Source of the DNA: Voacanga thouarsii
Taxonomy: Eukaryota > Streptophyta > Magnoliopsida > Gentianales > Apocynaceae
Direction: 5' to 3'
Length of the DNA: 64,000 bases
NCBI GenBank assembly: GCA_026120185.1
Contig: JANUWF010001937.1
Coordinates: 1,860,001-1,924,000, forward strand
The notes below the pieces were generated by a model that saw only the letters and a program-made list of their open reading frames with translations, did no database searches and was not told the DNA's origin. The translations under genes were made by a program, and so were the position numbers. Of this stretch, positions 1 through 10,948 are shown in pieces. How positions within the stretch are numbered: the stretch's first letter is position 1; the number at the start of each line of letters is the position of its first letter.

Positions 1-340
1 ATTTTTTTAATTAGGGCATCTGAATCATTTTGGTGGGAAAAAAAATGAAATTAGGATTTGCTTGAAATCTTAATTCTCGTTTGAATAGGATGAAAAGTGG
101 CAGGTGATGAAATTAGGAATACGTAAAGTTTGCAGTGAAGTCTTGTTCAGCAATATTTTGACCCACTTTTTATAAAGAATTATATACTCAAGAGAAAGAA
201 ACAAGTTGGAGTTAGTGCATTAAAATTTTGGAGTTTGTATACTTATCATTGAGTTTTAAGAGTAAAAATGGAAAAGAATATTTAATTAACTAAAAAACCC
301 ACTTTTTTTAATTCCCGCACAATCGGTTAAAGAGGACACT

Positions 341-361
341 TAATTTGGGACGGAGGGAGTA
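341..361. mobile_element. Stowaway-type MITE terminus
   Basis: The sequence TTTGGGACGGAGGGAG followed by TA is the inverted-repeat end of a Stowaway (Tc1/mariner) MITE with its TA target dinucleotide. The block just before it also resembles the subterminal part of this MITE class. No opposite terminus (CTCCCTCCGTCCC) is seen between position 1 and here, so the element is either truncated or starts outside the window. Confidence 0.55.
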
Positions 362-498
362 AGGTTTATACTAGGATGCAAGGCTGGAAGTTTAACCACC
401 TTTTTTAGGCTGGGCGTTTGCAGTTAATAATGGCAGTCTTGTCATCATTCCTTTACACAATATGCATGCCACCCTCTTTGTATGTGTTTAGTGTTATA

Positions 499-1510
499 CA
501 CTACGCAAAAATCAGAATTTAGAGACAAAATTATTTCGTCTCTGAATAGAGATCAATTTGAGACAAAATAAAGACAAACTAATTTTTAAAAAATTAAAAT
601 GAGATATTTGAGATACATTAGCGACGAAAATTATAAAACGATTCTATTTGGTCTCTAAATAGACGCAAAATAGAGACGAAAGTAATACCGTCTTAATTTT
701 ATCTCTAAATAGAGTCAAAACAGCGATGACTCTCAATGCGTCTCGAATATCAGAGACAAATTAGATACGAATATTTTTCATCTCTAACTAAAATATTTCT
801 ATTTAATCTCTAACAAAATGCAAAATAGAAACGATAGTAAAGCCGTCTTAATTTTGTCTCCCAATAGAGTCAGAACTATGACAACGGTCAACGCGTCTCT
901 AATATTAGCGACAAAATAGAGAGAAAAAAGTTATTAGTCTCAAATATTAGAGACAAAACGAAGACAAAAATTTTATTAGTCTCTAAAGTGTTTAAAATTA
1001 GAAACTAAATAGAGACGAATATGTTCGTCTCTATTCTTTTATTACTCCATTTATTTGGATAATTGGTCTCAAAATTAGAGACGGTCTTAGTCATCTCTAA
1101 ATAGAGACATTTTAGAGATTATCAAATCCATTTCAAATATTTGAGACTAATTAGAGTCTATATTTTTTGTCTCTAAATTTTAGAGACGAAAAGCATTATT
1201 TATGTTTTTGTTTCTTAATTGACTCTAATTTCAAATTGCTCTCTAAAATTGGAGATGGCCTTAGTCGTCTCTAATTGGTCTCTAAATAGAGACGATTTAG
1301 AGATTATCAAATCCATCTCAAATATTTGAGACTAATTAGAGTTTATAATTTTTGTCTCTAAATTTTAGAGAGAAAAAAAAAGGATGATTTACGTTTTTGT
1401 CTCTAAATTAACTCTAATTTTGAGTCAATGGTCATTGTCTCCATTTGGATTTTACATTTCTATTTAGAGACAAAATAGACACCAATTTGAGTTGTCTTTA
1501 TATCTTTAAG
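499..1510 (+). mobile_element. CACTA-type 5' terminus with subterminal repeats
   Basis: The segment opens with CACTACGCAAAAATC, which fits the CACTA(C)-A-rich terminal repeat of plant En/Spm-type DNA transposons. The next kilobase is filled with dozens of short copies, in both orientations, of a motif like TTAGAGACRAAA / TTTYGTCTCTAA. Dense direct and inverted subterminal repeats of about 10-12 bp are the hallmark of CACTA ends, where they bind the element's regulatory protein. No matching 3' end (TTTTTGCGTAGTG) was found downstream, and no transposase is seen. The ~150-bp tandem repeat array that follows may be internal to the same element. Confidence 0.6.
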
Positions 1511-1584
1511 TATATTTGACAAATTCAAAAAAATTATTATGTTAAAATAATAATAATTATAGGGGATTACAAATTGAACATGAG

Positions 1585-1712
1585 CTTATAGCAAATCTAA
1601 TGGTTGGATCGGTAATTTTGTATGCTAATTTTTGTAAATGTATTACGTTTCAAGCTTTTATGTAGAATTATGCTAGATTACATGACAAACCATATCGATT
1701 ATCGTCAATTTG

Positions 1713-1759
<47 letters not shown>

Positions 1760-2953
1760 AATTTTAAAAAATCTAACGGTTAGATAATTAATTTGATATG
1801 CTAATCTTTGCAAATACATTAGGGTTTGAACTTTTATGTAAATATTATGATAGATCATGTGGCAAAACAAATCTGATTATCTTTAAATTTGGCCATAATA
1901 CTTTTTTTATAGCAATTTTAACAAATCAACGGCTAAATTATTAATTTGATATGCTAATATTCATAAATGCTTTAGGTTTTAGGCTTTTATACAGAGATTA
2001 TGCTAGATAATGTAACGAACCTTATCCGATTATCTTCAAATTTGGTCATAATACTTTTTAAAACAATTTTAACAAATCTAATATTTTTAAATGCGTTAGA
2101 TTTTTAGCTTTTATGTAAAGATTATCAAAGATCATATGGAAAAACAAATCCGATTATCTTCAAATTTAGCCATAATACTTATTTTAGCAAATTTAACAAA
2201 TCTAACGGTTGGATCGTTAATTTGATATGCTAATATTCATAAATATGTTAGGTGCTGGGCTTTTATATAGAGATTATGCTAGATTATATAGCAAAAACAT
2301 ATTCGATTATCTTTACATTTGACCATAATACTATTTTAAGTAATTTTGACAACAATGGCTGGATCGTTAATTTGAAAACCTTATGTTCCTAAATGCATTA
2401 GGTTTTGGGTGTTTATGCAGAGATTATGCTAGATTATATGGCAAAATAAATCTGATTACTTTCAAATTTGGCAATAATACTATTCTTAACAATTTTAACA
2501 AATCTAATAGTTGGAACATTAATTTGATATGTTAATCTTCATAAATGCATTAGGTCTTGGGTTTTTATGTAAAGATTATGCTAGATTATGTGGCAAAACA
2601 TATATGATTACCTTCAAATTAGGCTATGATATATTTTTAGTAATTTTATAAAATCTAACGATTGGAATATTAATTTGATATCCTTATGTTTCTAAATACG
2701 TTCGGTTTTGGGCTTTTATGTAGAGATTATACTCAATTATGTGTCAAAACATATCCGAATATCTTCAAATTTGGTCATAACTCATTTTTTAAAAATTCTA
2801 ACAAATCTAACGGTTGGATCATTAATTTGATATGCTAATATTTGTAAATTGTTAGATTTTGGACTTTTATGCACAAATTATGTGGCAAACGTATCCGATT
2901 ATCTTCAAATTTGACAATAATACTTTTTTTTTAGCAATTTTAATAAATCTAAT
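1585..2953. repeat. ~150-bp tandem repeat array, left part
   Basis: About nine degenerate head-to-tail copies of a roughly 150-bp unit. Landmarks recur in fixed order: AAATCTAACGGTTGGATC, TTAATTTGATATGCTAAT, GTTAGGTTTTGGGCTTTTAT, GATTATGCTAGAT and CTTCAAATTTGGCCATAATA. Successive GATTATGCTAGAT landmarks lie near 1997, 2272 (two units), 2422, 2575 and 2722. An (AT)n run at 1716-1757 sits inside one unit. The array is broken by the hAT insertion and resumes at 6186. Confidence 0.8.
1716..1757. repeat. (TA)n microsatellite
   Basis: About 21 uninterrupted TA dinucleotides within one unit of the ~150-bp array. Confidence 0.95.
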
Positions 2954-5900
2954 TAGCATTGGCTAGTGGGCGGTTCAGCCTGCCGGGCGGGGCCTGGCCC
3001 GATGGCCGAACTGCCCACTATTCACCGGGACGGTCCGGGCCAAGGGTAAAAAACCCTAGCCCACCACGGGCCGGCCTGCGCTTGATAGCCATTGCACCAA
3101 CTGCTCTCAAGTTTGTTTGTTTTTTTTTTTTTCATTTTGGTCCCTAAAACGGCTGATTTTTTTTTTTTTTTTTTACAATTTAGTCTCTAATAGCTATACT
3201 CTCCCCCCTAACCCCCAAAACATTATAAATACCAACCAATTCACCCCAAAACTTATCAAACACTCTCCAATTCTCTCAAACTCTCTTATCTTCATTCATC
3301 TTTCTCTCATAATCATCAAATCTCTTCATTTCCTCTACAAAAAGTGTTAAATAAAATTATTTTTTAATATACTTTTTCAATTCTTAAAGAAAGTCTTCAT
3401 ATTTTGGAAGATTGTTGAGCAGCAAAATAGTGAATACAAGAAGTAAAGCTTCACAAAGTATTGTTGTTCTTAGCCATCAACTAGTTAGTATTTCTTAATA
3501 TTACATTCTTATTTTTAGCTTTATTAATTGTTTATTTGTTTTTGTTATTTGTTTAATTTTTAAGTTAATTTGTTATTTATATTTTTTAATTCTCTTATTT
3601 CATTATTTGTTATTACTTTTTTATTTGAACTTTTATTGATCGTTTTTTTTTCTAGAAATAATAGATCCAAATCAATATCATCATTTTTCTTCATCACAAT
3701 TATCTGCACATTTTGATTTCAATAAAGATCCAGCATTGAATTTAATAAATAATGAAATAGATAATGAAGATGAAGGCCCTAGTAGTCCTAGCATTGGTGT
3801 TTCACAATCACAACCAACTCCAACTATTAATCCTAATAAATCTAATATAAATCAAGATGATGTTGAAATTGCAGATGTTATAGATAAAGTAAAAATATCT
3901 ATAGTTTGGAATCTTTTTGAAAAGGATTATGATAATGATAGGGCAACATGTAAAATTTATAGGGTGGTATATGCACATAAGAAAGAAGGAGGGACAGGAA
4001 CGTTAGTTAGACATATGAAAAGGTCACATAATGATTCGTTAGAAAACCTGCTTAAAAAATAACAAATCCATATTACATGAGGTCAAATTATTGGTAATTT
4101 TCAATACGATCATAGAAAAAATAGAAGTGGATTTGCTAAAATGATTGTTCAAACTAAATTAGCTTTCAATTTTACAGAAAATCCACATTATGAACAATAC
4201 ATGCAAAATAATAGAAAAGGATTCCTAGAACAATATTAAAAATGATATAATAAAGATATATAAAGAAATAAAAGAGTATCAAATTGTTATGTTTGATTCT
4301 TGGAATTGAAAATTTGCTCTTACTTGTGATAGTTGGACTACAATTACTAATGAGTCTTATTTGTACTTTACATGTCAATGGATAGATCATGATTGGTTAG
4401 TAAAAAAAAAAACTATTTTTTAAAATTATTTAAATATCCTCATGTAGGTAGTAGTATAACTAGAATGATTACTCAAACATGTCGTGAATATAGGATTTTA
4501 AATAAAATTATTTCTATTTATTTAGACAACCCTTCAAATAATGATTCTGTCATAGCAATTTTAAAAAAAATACTATGAATCCTATATTAGATGGTATTTT
4601 ATTTCATACTAGATGTGCTTTTCATATACTTAATTTGTATGTTAGGGAATGATATAAATATGTTGATGATATTGTTAATATAATTAGAAATGTTGTTTTG
4701 TTTATTAAAACTTTTGCAACTAGGTAACTAGAGAACAAGGTGTATCTTTTAAAAAATTTAGATTAGATTGTAAAACTAGATGGGACTCAGCTTTAGATAT
4801 GTTTGAAAGTGTTATACCCTTTCAAAATCAACTTATTGAATGTTGTAATAGTAACAACTTTCAACCTCAACTAACTGAAACTTATTTTGAAAATTGTATT
4901 ACGTTTTCAACATTTTTATTTACTTTCAAAGAAGCAACTGAACTTTTATCTAGATCTTATTAGCCTACTACTCATCATATTCTTCCAACACTTGCTAAGG
5001 TAGCACATATTTTTGGCGAGTACATGGACCATCCCCAATATGGTTATTTTATGAGAAGTATGTTTGAAAAATATAAAAAATATTATGAAGATATTCTTAT
5101 TTTATATTGTATGACATTATGTATAGATCATCGAGTAAAAACAGCTGGATTTCATAGTATTATTGAAGATCTATATGAAACATTAGATTTTGATGAATCT
5201 CAAACACTTAGATAATGTATGATAAAAGCTATAAAAGATAAAACGGCTAAAGCTCTATCCGACATGTATAATTTGTATGAGTTTGAGTCTTCTTATTCTG
5301 GTTCTCCTAGTTTAAGTAGGCAAGCTTCATCATCATCTAGCAGTCACTTTCAACTACCACGAAAATCTACCTCTTCGATTTCATCAGTATTTAATCCATG
5401 TGGTATCATGAAGCATTAAAAAAGATTGTCTACCACCTATAACAAGATGGCAATTTACAAGATGCAACCCTTGGTAGAAAATGAGGATCAACATTTTGAT
5501 ATTTGTGGTTGATGGAAGGCTCATGCAAGTCAATACCTAATTTTATCTAAAATAGCACCTGATCTTTTGACGCTACCTGTCTCCACAGTGCTGTCAGAAA
5601 GTGTCTTTAGTGAGAGCGCTCAAACAATCGATGAAAGAAGATCTCGCTTGGCTCCTCTTACTTTGGAGATGTTAATGTGCTGTAGTAGTTGGTTCGCAAC
5701 CAAAGATAGGATAGTTAATCCGTGAATTGTTGATGATAACTCAGATAATGAATGAGGTGAGCCAAGTAGTTAGTTTAGTATTCAAATAATTAAGAATTTA
5801 GGATAAGAAATATTATGTATTTAATTTTATTTTTAAGATATTTATTCTATTTTAAAATGTTGCTCATTGTAATATTTTAAAGAGGTTTAGGCATCAAGTC

Positions 5901-6185
5901 CTCATTTTATGTAATCTTTATTTTATTAATTAATAAAATAGGTAGGGGTCCAAGCCTAAACCCCCACCACTTCAATGTGACTTTTTTATAATTTTAAAAA
6001 ATTGTGTTATTTAAGTAATAATAAAAAAAAATGCAAAATTTTTGAATATCAAAATTTTTAGTCGAACTAAGTGGAAAAAAAAATAAAGAATGAGACAGTA
6101 AGGCTCGGGATCAGCCTGCCAAGGTGTAGGATCGGCCCGCACGGCTTGCGGGCCAGTCCTTGGGCCAGCCCAGGTGTCATTGCTA
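2954..6185 (+). mobile_element. Complete non-functional hAT transposon with 8-bp TSD
   Basis: The element starts TAGCATTGGCTAGTGGGC and ends with a sequence whose reverse complement is TAGCAATGACACCTGGGC, giving an imperfect 18-bp terminal inverted repeat. It is flanked on both sides by AATCTAAT (2946-2953 and 6186-6193), the 8-bp duplication expected of hAT transposition. Both ends are GC-rich, unlike the AT-rich interior. It encodes a decayed transposase on the + strand. The host sequence is a unit of the ~150-bp tandem array, so the insertion postdates the array. Ends and TSD are read directly; superfamily assignment also rests on the BED and hATC domains inside. Confidence 0.9.
3661..5725 (+). 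pseudogene. hAT transposase pseudogene (BED finger, RNase H-like core, hATC)
   Basis: A hAT transposase would cut and paste the element, binding its ends through a BED zinc finger and dimerising through the C-terminal hATC domain. The remnant reads in one frame from 3661, where an ATA codon followed by Asp-Pro stands where the start Met is expected, just after a TCTAG acceptor at 3651-3655, implying a 5'UTR intron. A BED finger lies at about 3900-4040: its first Cys is present, the second is replaced by Tyr (CKIY), and HMKRSH keeps the His pair. Middle-domain fragments follow at 4270-5215 with several stops and frameshifts. The hATC domain (IAPDLLTLPVSTVLSES and ERRSRLAPLTLEMLM) spans 5520-5725 and ends in a natural TGA. 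Lost start, lost ligand and internal stops mean no functional transposase. Confidence 0.85.
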
Positions 6186-7785
6186 AATCTAATAGTTGAG
6201 TCATTAATTTCATATGCTTATGTTGTTAAATGTTTTGGGTTTTGGGCTTTTTATATGGAGATTATGGTAGATCACACACCAAATCATATTCGATTACCTT
6301 CAAATTTGGTTATAATATATTTTTTAACAATTTTAATAAATATAACAGTTGTATTGTTAATTTGATATGCTAATCAATGTAAATGTGTTAGGTTTTGGGC
6401 TTCTATATGGATATAATTATAGATCATGTTGCAAAACATATCTGATCATATTCAAATTTGGACATAACACTTTTTTTTAGTGATTTTAACAAATTAATTT
6501 GATATGCTAATCAATTTAAAGTGTTAGGTTTTGGGCTTTTATATGGAGATTATGCTAGATTATATGGCTAATCATATCTGATTACTTTCAAATTCAGCCA
6601 TAATACTTTTTTTTTTTTTAGCGATTTTAACAAATCTAATGGTTGGATCGTTAATTTGATTTGCTTATATTTCTAAATTCTTTAGGTTTTTGGCTTTTAT
6701 ATGAAGATTATACTAGATCATATGACAAATTACATCCAATTACCTTAAAATTTAGACATAATACTTGTTTTAGTGATTTTAACAAAATCTAATGGTTCGA
6801 TCACTAATTCAATATGCTAATCAATATAAATGTGTTAGGTTATAGACTTTTATATAGAGATTATGCTAGATCATGTGGTAAATCATCTCTGATTTCCTTC
6901 AAATTTAGATATAATACTTTTTTTAAAGCAATTTTAACAAATATAACGATTGGATAATTAATTTGGTATGCTAATCTTTGTAAATGTGTTAAGTTGTGAG
7001 ATTTTATATAGATATTATACTAGATAATGAGGCAAAACAAATCTGATTACCTTCAAATTTGGCATAATACCTTTTTTAGCAATTTTAACAAATATAACAC
7101 TTAAATCGTTAATTTGATATGCTAATATTTGTAAATGCGTTAGATTTTGGGTGTTTACGTAGAGATTATGCTAGAATATATGGCAAAATATATCCAATTG
7201 CCTTTAAATTTGGCCATAATATATTTTTTAGGAACAAATTTAATGGTTAGATCTTTAATTTGATATGCTAATCAATATAAATGTGTTAGGATTTGGGCTT
7301 TTATATAGACATTATGCTAGATCACATGTCAAATCATATATGACTACCTTCAAATTCAGTTATAATAATTTTTTAAAGCGATTTTAACAAATCTAACGGT
7401 TGTATCGTTTCTAAATGCTTTATGTTTTGGGCTTTTATATGGAGATTAAGCTAGATCATGTGGCACATCATATCCTATTACCTTCAAATTTGGCCATATT
7501 ACTTTTTTTTTTAGTGATTGTAACAAATCTAACGGTTGGATCATTAAATTGATATACTAATTAGTATAAGTGTGTTAGGTTTTGGGCTTTTATATAGAGA
7601 TTATGCTTGATCATGTGACAAATCATATCCGATTATCTTCAAATTTGGTTATAATACGTGTTTTAGAAATTTTAACAAATCTAATGATTAGATCGTTAAT
7701 TTGGTGTGCTTATATTTCTAAATGCGTTAGGTTTTGGGCTTTTATATCGAGATTATGCTAGATCATATGGTAAAACTTGTGACAT
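6186..7785. repeat. ~150-bp tandem repeat array, right part
   Basis: About eleven more copies of the unit at 1585-2953, in the same orientation, with GATTATGCTAGAT-type landmarks near 6258, 6547, 6705, 6861, 7163, 7310, 7444, 7602 and 7750. Units differ by point changes and small indels and some are short. The array ends abruptly near 7785. With the left part this makes about twenty units interrupted only by the hAT element. Confidence 0.8.
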
Positions 7786-8300
7786 CTATCTTATGTTGAA
7801 CTATATGCTTATCATTCCAAGTAATTGGAATAATATTATATCCTTTCAACATTTTTATATAATTTAGTAACATTGGTTTTAAATGTTATTGAAACATTAC
7901 TTTTCATAACTCTTATACCAACACTTATGAAAAATATTATAATATCATGTGACATTTATTAAAAAAATAGATATAAAAATTTCTATTTTAACATTTTGTA
8001 TCGACATATTCCCAAATGTCATACAAAATTGAATAAAACTAAGTTTATGTAACATTTGACATAAATATTGAAATATTTGAATTCTAAACTGCATTTTAAA
8101 ATGACACTTATAAATGAATGGTAGAGCGAGATGAGTTGAATCTCTCTACTTCGATTTGAAAGGAATGAAATCCTTCAACGATGGGAAAGCTTAATCTTAA
8201 TAGAGAATGGCAAAGCCAAGCTGAAGGGCTTCACTAAAAGCAAGTTAGGAGTGCCAGTTAATTGAATTAGGGGTGAAAGAACCAGCTTAACTCCCTGTGT
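7786..8300. other. AT-rich segment and unassigned unique sequence
   Basis: From 7786 to about 8100 the DNA is AT-rich and repeats short motifs such as TAACATT, ATGTTATTGAAA and GACAT in both orientations, which could be the subterminal region of another CACTA-like element, but no terminus is visible. From 8101 to 8300 the composition becomes more balanced; no frame is open and I recognise no gene. Confidence 0.3.
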
Positions 8301-8301
8301 G

Positions 8302-8412
8302 ACCCCCCCTCCCCCCCGAATACTCTTCTCCCTCCTTCTGCGACCTCCCCGCAGCCCCCTCTCGACTCACACCCCCACCCTGCGAGCCCCTACCCTAGGT
8401 CGCCCCCTTTCT
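8302..8412. repeat. C-rich low-complexity block 1
   Basis: A strikingly C-rich stretch in an AT-rich neighbourhood, made of runs of 5-8 C separated by short spacers. It has two modules: A (C-run, CGAATACTCTTCTCCCTCC, TCTGCG) followed by B (CCCACCCTGCGAGCCCCTA, CCTAGGTCGCCCCC). Related modules occur in the opposite order at 15395-15503. The minus strand is G-rich with several G-runs. Confidence 0.8.
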
Positions 8413-8422
8413 CCTTGCAAGT

Positions 8423-9632
8423 TGTAACACCCCTTCTAAGTGGCCTAAATAGCTAGGAAATGTCGCCCCATCCTTTCAGACAAGGGGTTTTTATAATAAA
8501 GGAAGAAAAGAAAGAAACAAGGTATAATTAAACATTAACTTCAAAATGGAAATTAAATTACGGTCTAAATAAATCTCAATACAAACATACAAGGATAAAA
8601 TCCAGCAAGCCAAAAGAAATCATTATACTCATCACTAGAGTATTAGTAGATGAGTATCAAAACCTAATCTATTAAAAAATGATATTCAGCACTTGGTCTT
8701 GATAAACTTATACTACCCTAAAAATCATGGTTAGAAAAGTTATGTGAGATTATAAATAATCTCAGTAAGTTCGTAGTGTGTAACAGTGATAGTTCTGAAA
8801 TCAATAGCATGATGTATGATTATGTAATAAATTGAATGGATGTAATCATCAGAACATTTACATTTGTTCATTTCAAATTCTTTGTCAATCTTTGGAGAGA
8901 AAAACACAAATATGCTTAATAATGAAATGTAGATAAAAATTTTGTTGGGCGATCAATTCACATTAAATATCTGGAACACAAAGATTCATTTTAGCAAAAG
9001 TTTTGAATCTGTCATTAACCAACCATATTGCATATCGAGACTGTAGATCAACTATACTGCACAAATATATCCACGACATCCACAATGCCAAAAAATCACA
9101 TGTAGGTGATCAACCTTCTGAGAGAATGCTCCTCCTTCTTCCCTCTCACACATTTACCTCGGGCCCGGATGTCCCCCATCCGTTCATCAGAGTTCTCATA
9201 ACTCCAATGCTAGCTAAGGACCCTGCTAAACAATTAGGATTGACGCCTCATTTGGAAAGGACAATTTCCTGGAGACGGCTTATCTACTAGAACTCTCTCC
9301 TAGTCAGACGAAAGCTAGCCCTATAGCTTTACCCCTTGAGTACTCAAGTCTTCACAAAGTAATTTAAGAAAGTCCCATTCCGATTTAGAATTTACAATTT
9401 CATTATCAAAACAATGTTCCAGTTTCAAAACCATATTTGGTTTACAATTCAGCCAAATCAAAAACCACAATCGTACATTCTCCCCAAAACATTTGAAAAA
9501 TTAAAATCCTTTCATCCGTTCTAACCAAATTTACTCAAGGTGTAAATAAATCAAAGTAGCTCCTATATTGCCTCAAAGGCGATATTTTTAGGAGCTAAAA
9601 TCTCATGCTATGATTTTTGCAATTATATGCAT
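8423..9632 (-). mobile_element. Partial Ty3/gypsy LTR (TGTAACACC family)
   Basis: The segment begins TGTAACACCCCTTCTAAGTG, the reverse complement of an LTR 3' end, so the LTR lies on the minus strand. It is closely related to the LTRs starting at 38934, 42631 and 58657 and aligns with them through ATGTCGCCCC, TCTTTATAA, the GATCAACC...GAGAATGCTCCTCC block and GCAATTATATGCAT. Full copies are about 2.15 kb; this one stops after about 1.2 kb at 9632, where Athila-type LTR sequence starts with no spacer. No gag or PBS adjoins it. Confidence 0.75.
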
Positions 9633-10716
9633 TGGTACAAGAGGCAGTGCCTCAATTTTCATACACGTTTTTGGCAATTTTTAGAGTTTAGGTACTTTCC
9701 TACTTCTATTCGGCCAGAAACCCTAGAGGGACAAATTTAGGTACTTCTAAAGCCTATAAATAAAGGAAAAACACAAGTTAGAGGTATGAATTCAAGGAGC
9801 AAAACATAAAATTATGCAAATCAAGGAGGAATTCATCATATTAAGGAGGATTGTACAAGAGAGTCTACGAAAGAAGAAGAAGAAGGCTTGTGTGCTTTCT
9901 TTTAACTTTGTTTTCTTTTTTTGAACAATGATGTATTAATTGTTTTATTGTAATTTGATATTGTTTTTGGTATTCATGATTTTTAGAGTTACTCTAATCT
10001 TTTGATTAATTGATTATTATTCTTGGTATTTAATTACTTATGCTGATTACGAAATTAATTTGTTGTTTTTTTCTATTAACTTGCTTGGAAAAAGGGTTGA
10101 TGGTGGTCTCAATTCATTAATTTCATATTTGTTGTCTATTAACTTACTTGAAAAAAGGGTTAATTAAAAGTTATTTGATGTCTGCCAGGATATGGATTCA
10201 TTAGTTAATTTTATGTTTTAAACTTGCCAGGATATGGGGATTTAATAAAGGATTATGCTTAATGCATCTTTTGGGTGAATTAGTTGAGACAAGATATGCG
10301 ATGCTAATTGTTCTAGAAGATAGTGATTTCATGGATTAGAAAAGAAGTAAATCTATCTTAATCCTTCATGATATCAAGAGAATGATTAGTTATGATAATG
10401 ATTGGGTACTTTAAAGTCATGCTTGTCAAAATAATGGTTTGAGTTACATAATTTTCCATCCTTGACATGTATATATTATTTTATTTTATTTTTATTTTTA
10501 TTATTTTTCACTTTATTGAGTTAGTTCAATAATGAAAGAAAAGTGATTAATACATACTTGTTCCTCGAGGATCGATACTTGTTTAAAACCCTATGCTGTG
10601 CTTAATGATTGGTACGCTTGCTCATATGTATAATTTAGGGTTAACGTTTTAATTTAAACTTGATTGGGAATGTGCTTATTTTTATATGATTTTTATACCC
10701 AAATTCGAACACATCA
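9633..10716 (+). repeat. 5' LTR (truncated) of the Athila/Tat-type element
   Basis: Homologous to 14109-15226 of the 3' LTR, ending in the same ACACATCA. It starts in mid-LTR at TGGTACAAGAGGCAGTGCC, directly after gypsy LTR sequence. It retains TATAAATAAAGG near 9757, a likely TATA box (TATAAATAGAGG in sister copies). Confidence 0.85.
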
Positions 10717-10722
10717 AGTTTT

Positions 10723-10740
10723 TGGTGCCGTTGCTGGGGA
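10723..10740 (+). promoter_or_regulatory. Primer binding site
   Basis: TGGTGCCGTTGCTGGGGA lies six bases after the 5' LTR end. It matches the TGGCGCCGTTGCCGGGGA primer binding site usual in plant Athila/Tat elements, with two transitions. Reverse transcription would be primed here by a tRNA 3' end. Confidence 0.8.
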
Positions 10741-10948
10741 ACAATATCATGAAAGCTTGGATTTTGTTGATTTAACCATGTAATTATGTAAATTTAGACA
10801 ATTGTTATTTTTGCAAAAAGGTGCCATCTTTTGTATCTTTGTAATCTAACTCACTAACTTTTACTGATGTTTAATTGACTAATTTATTCTTGTAATTTTG
10901 TTTAAACTGTGAATTCCATTATCTAACTATCTTCTGTGTTTAGGTGAA

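Noticed and set aside
2959..3350. Small ORFs at the hAT 5' end
   Set aside because: They cover the GC-rich terminal region and T-rich 5' non-coding DNA of the hAT element, with no domain.
1585..7785. Regular repeats resembling a CRISPR array
   Set aside because: Units are head-to-tail, about 150 bp and homologous along their whole length, with no unique spacers or cas genes; the context is plant nuclear DNA.
9003..9290. 95-codon ORF, and similar ones at 39406, 42934 and 58961
   Set aside because: All lie at equivalent positions inside gypsy LTR copies and are translations of LTR sequence on the antisense strand; frames are not conserved between copies.
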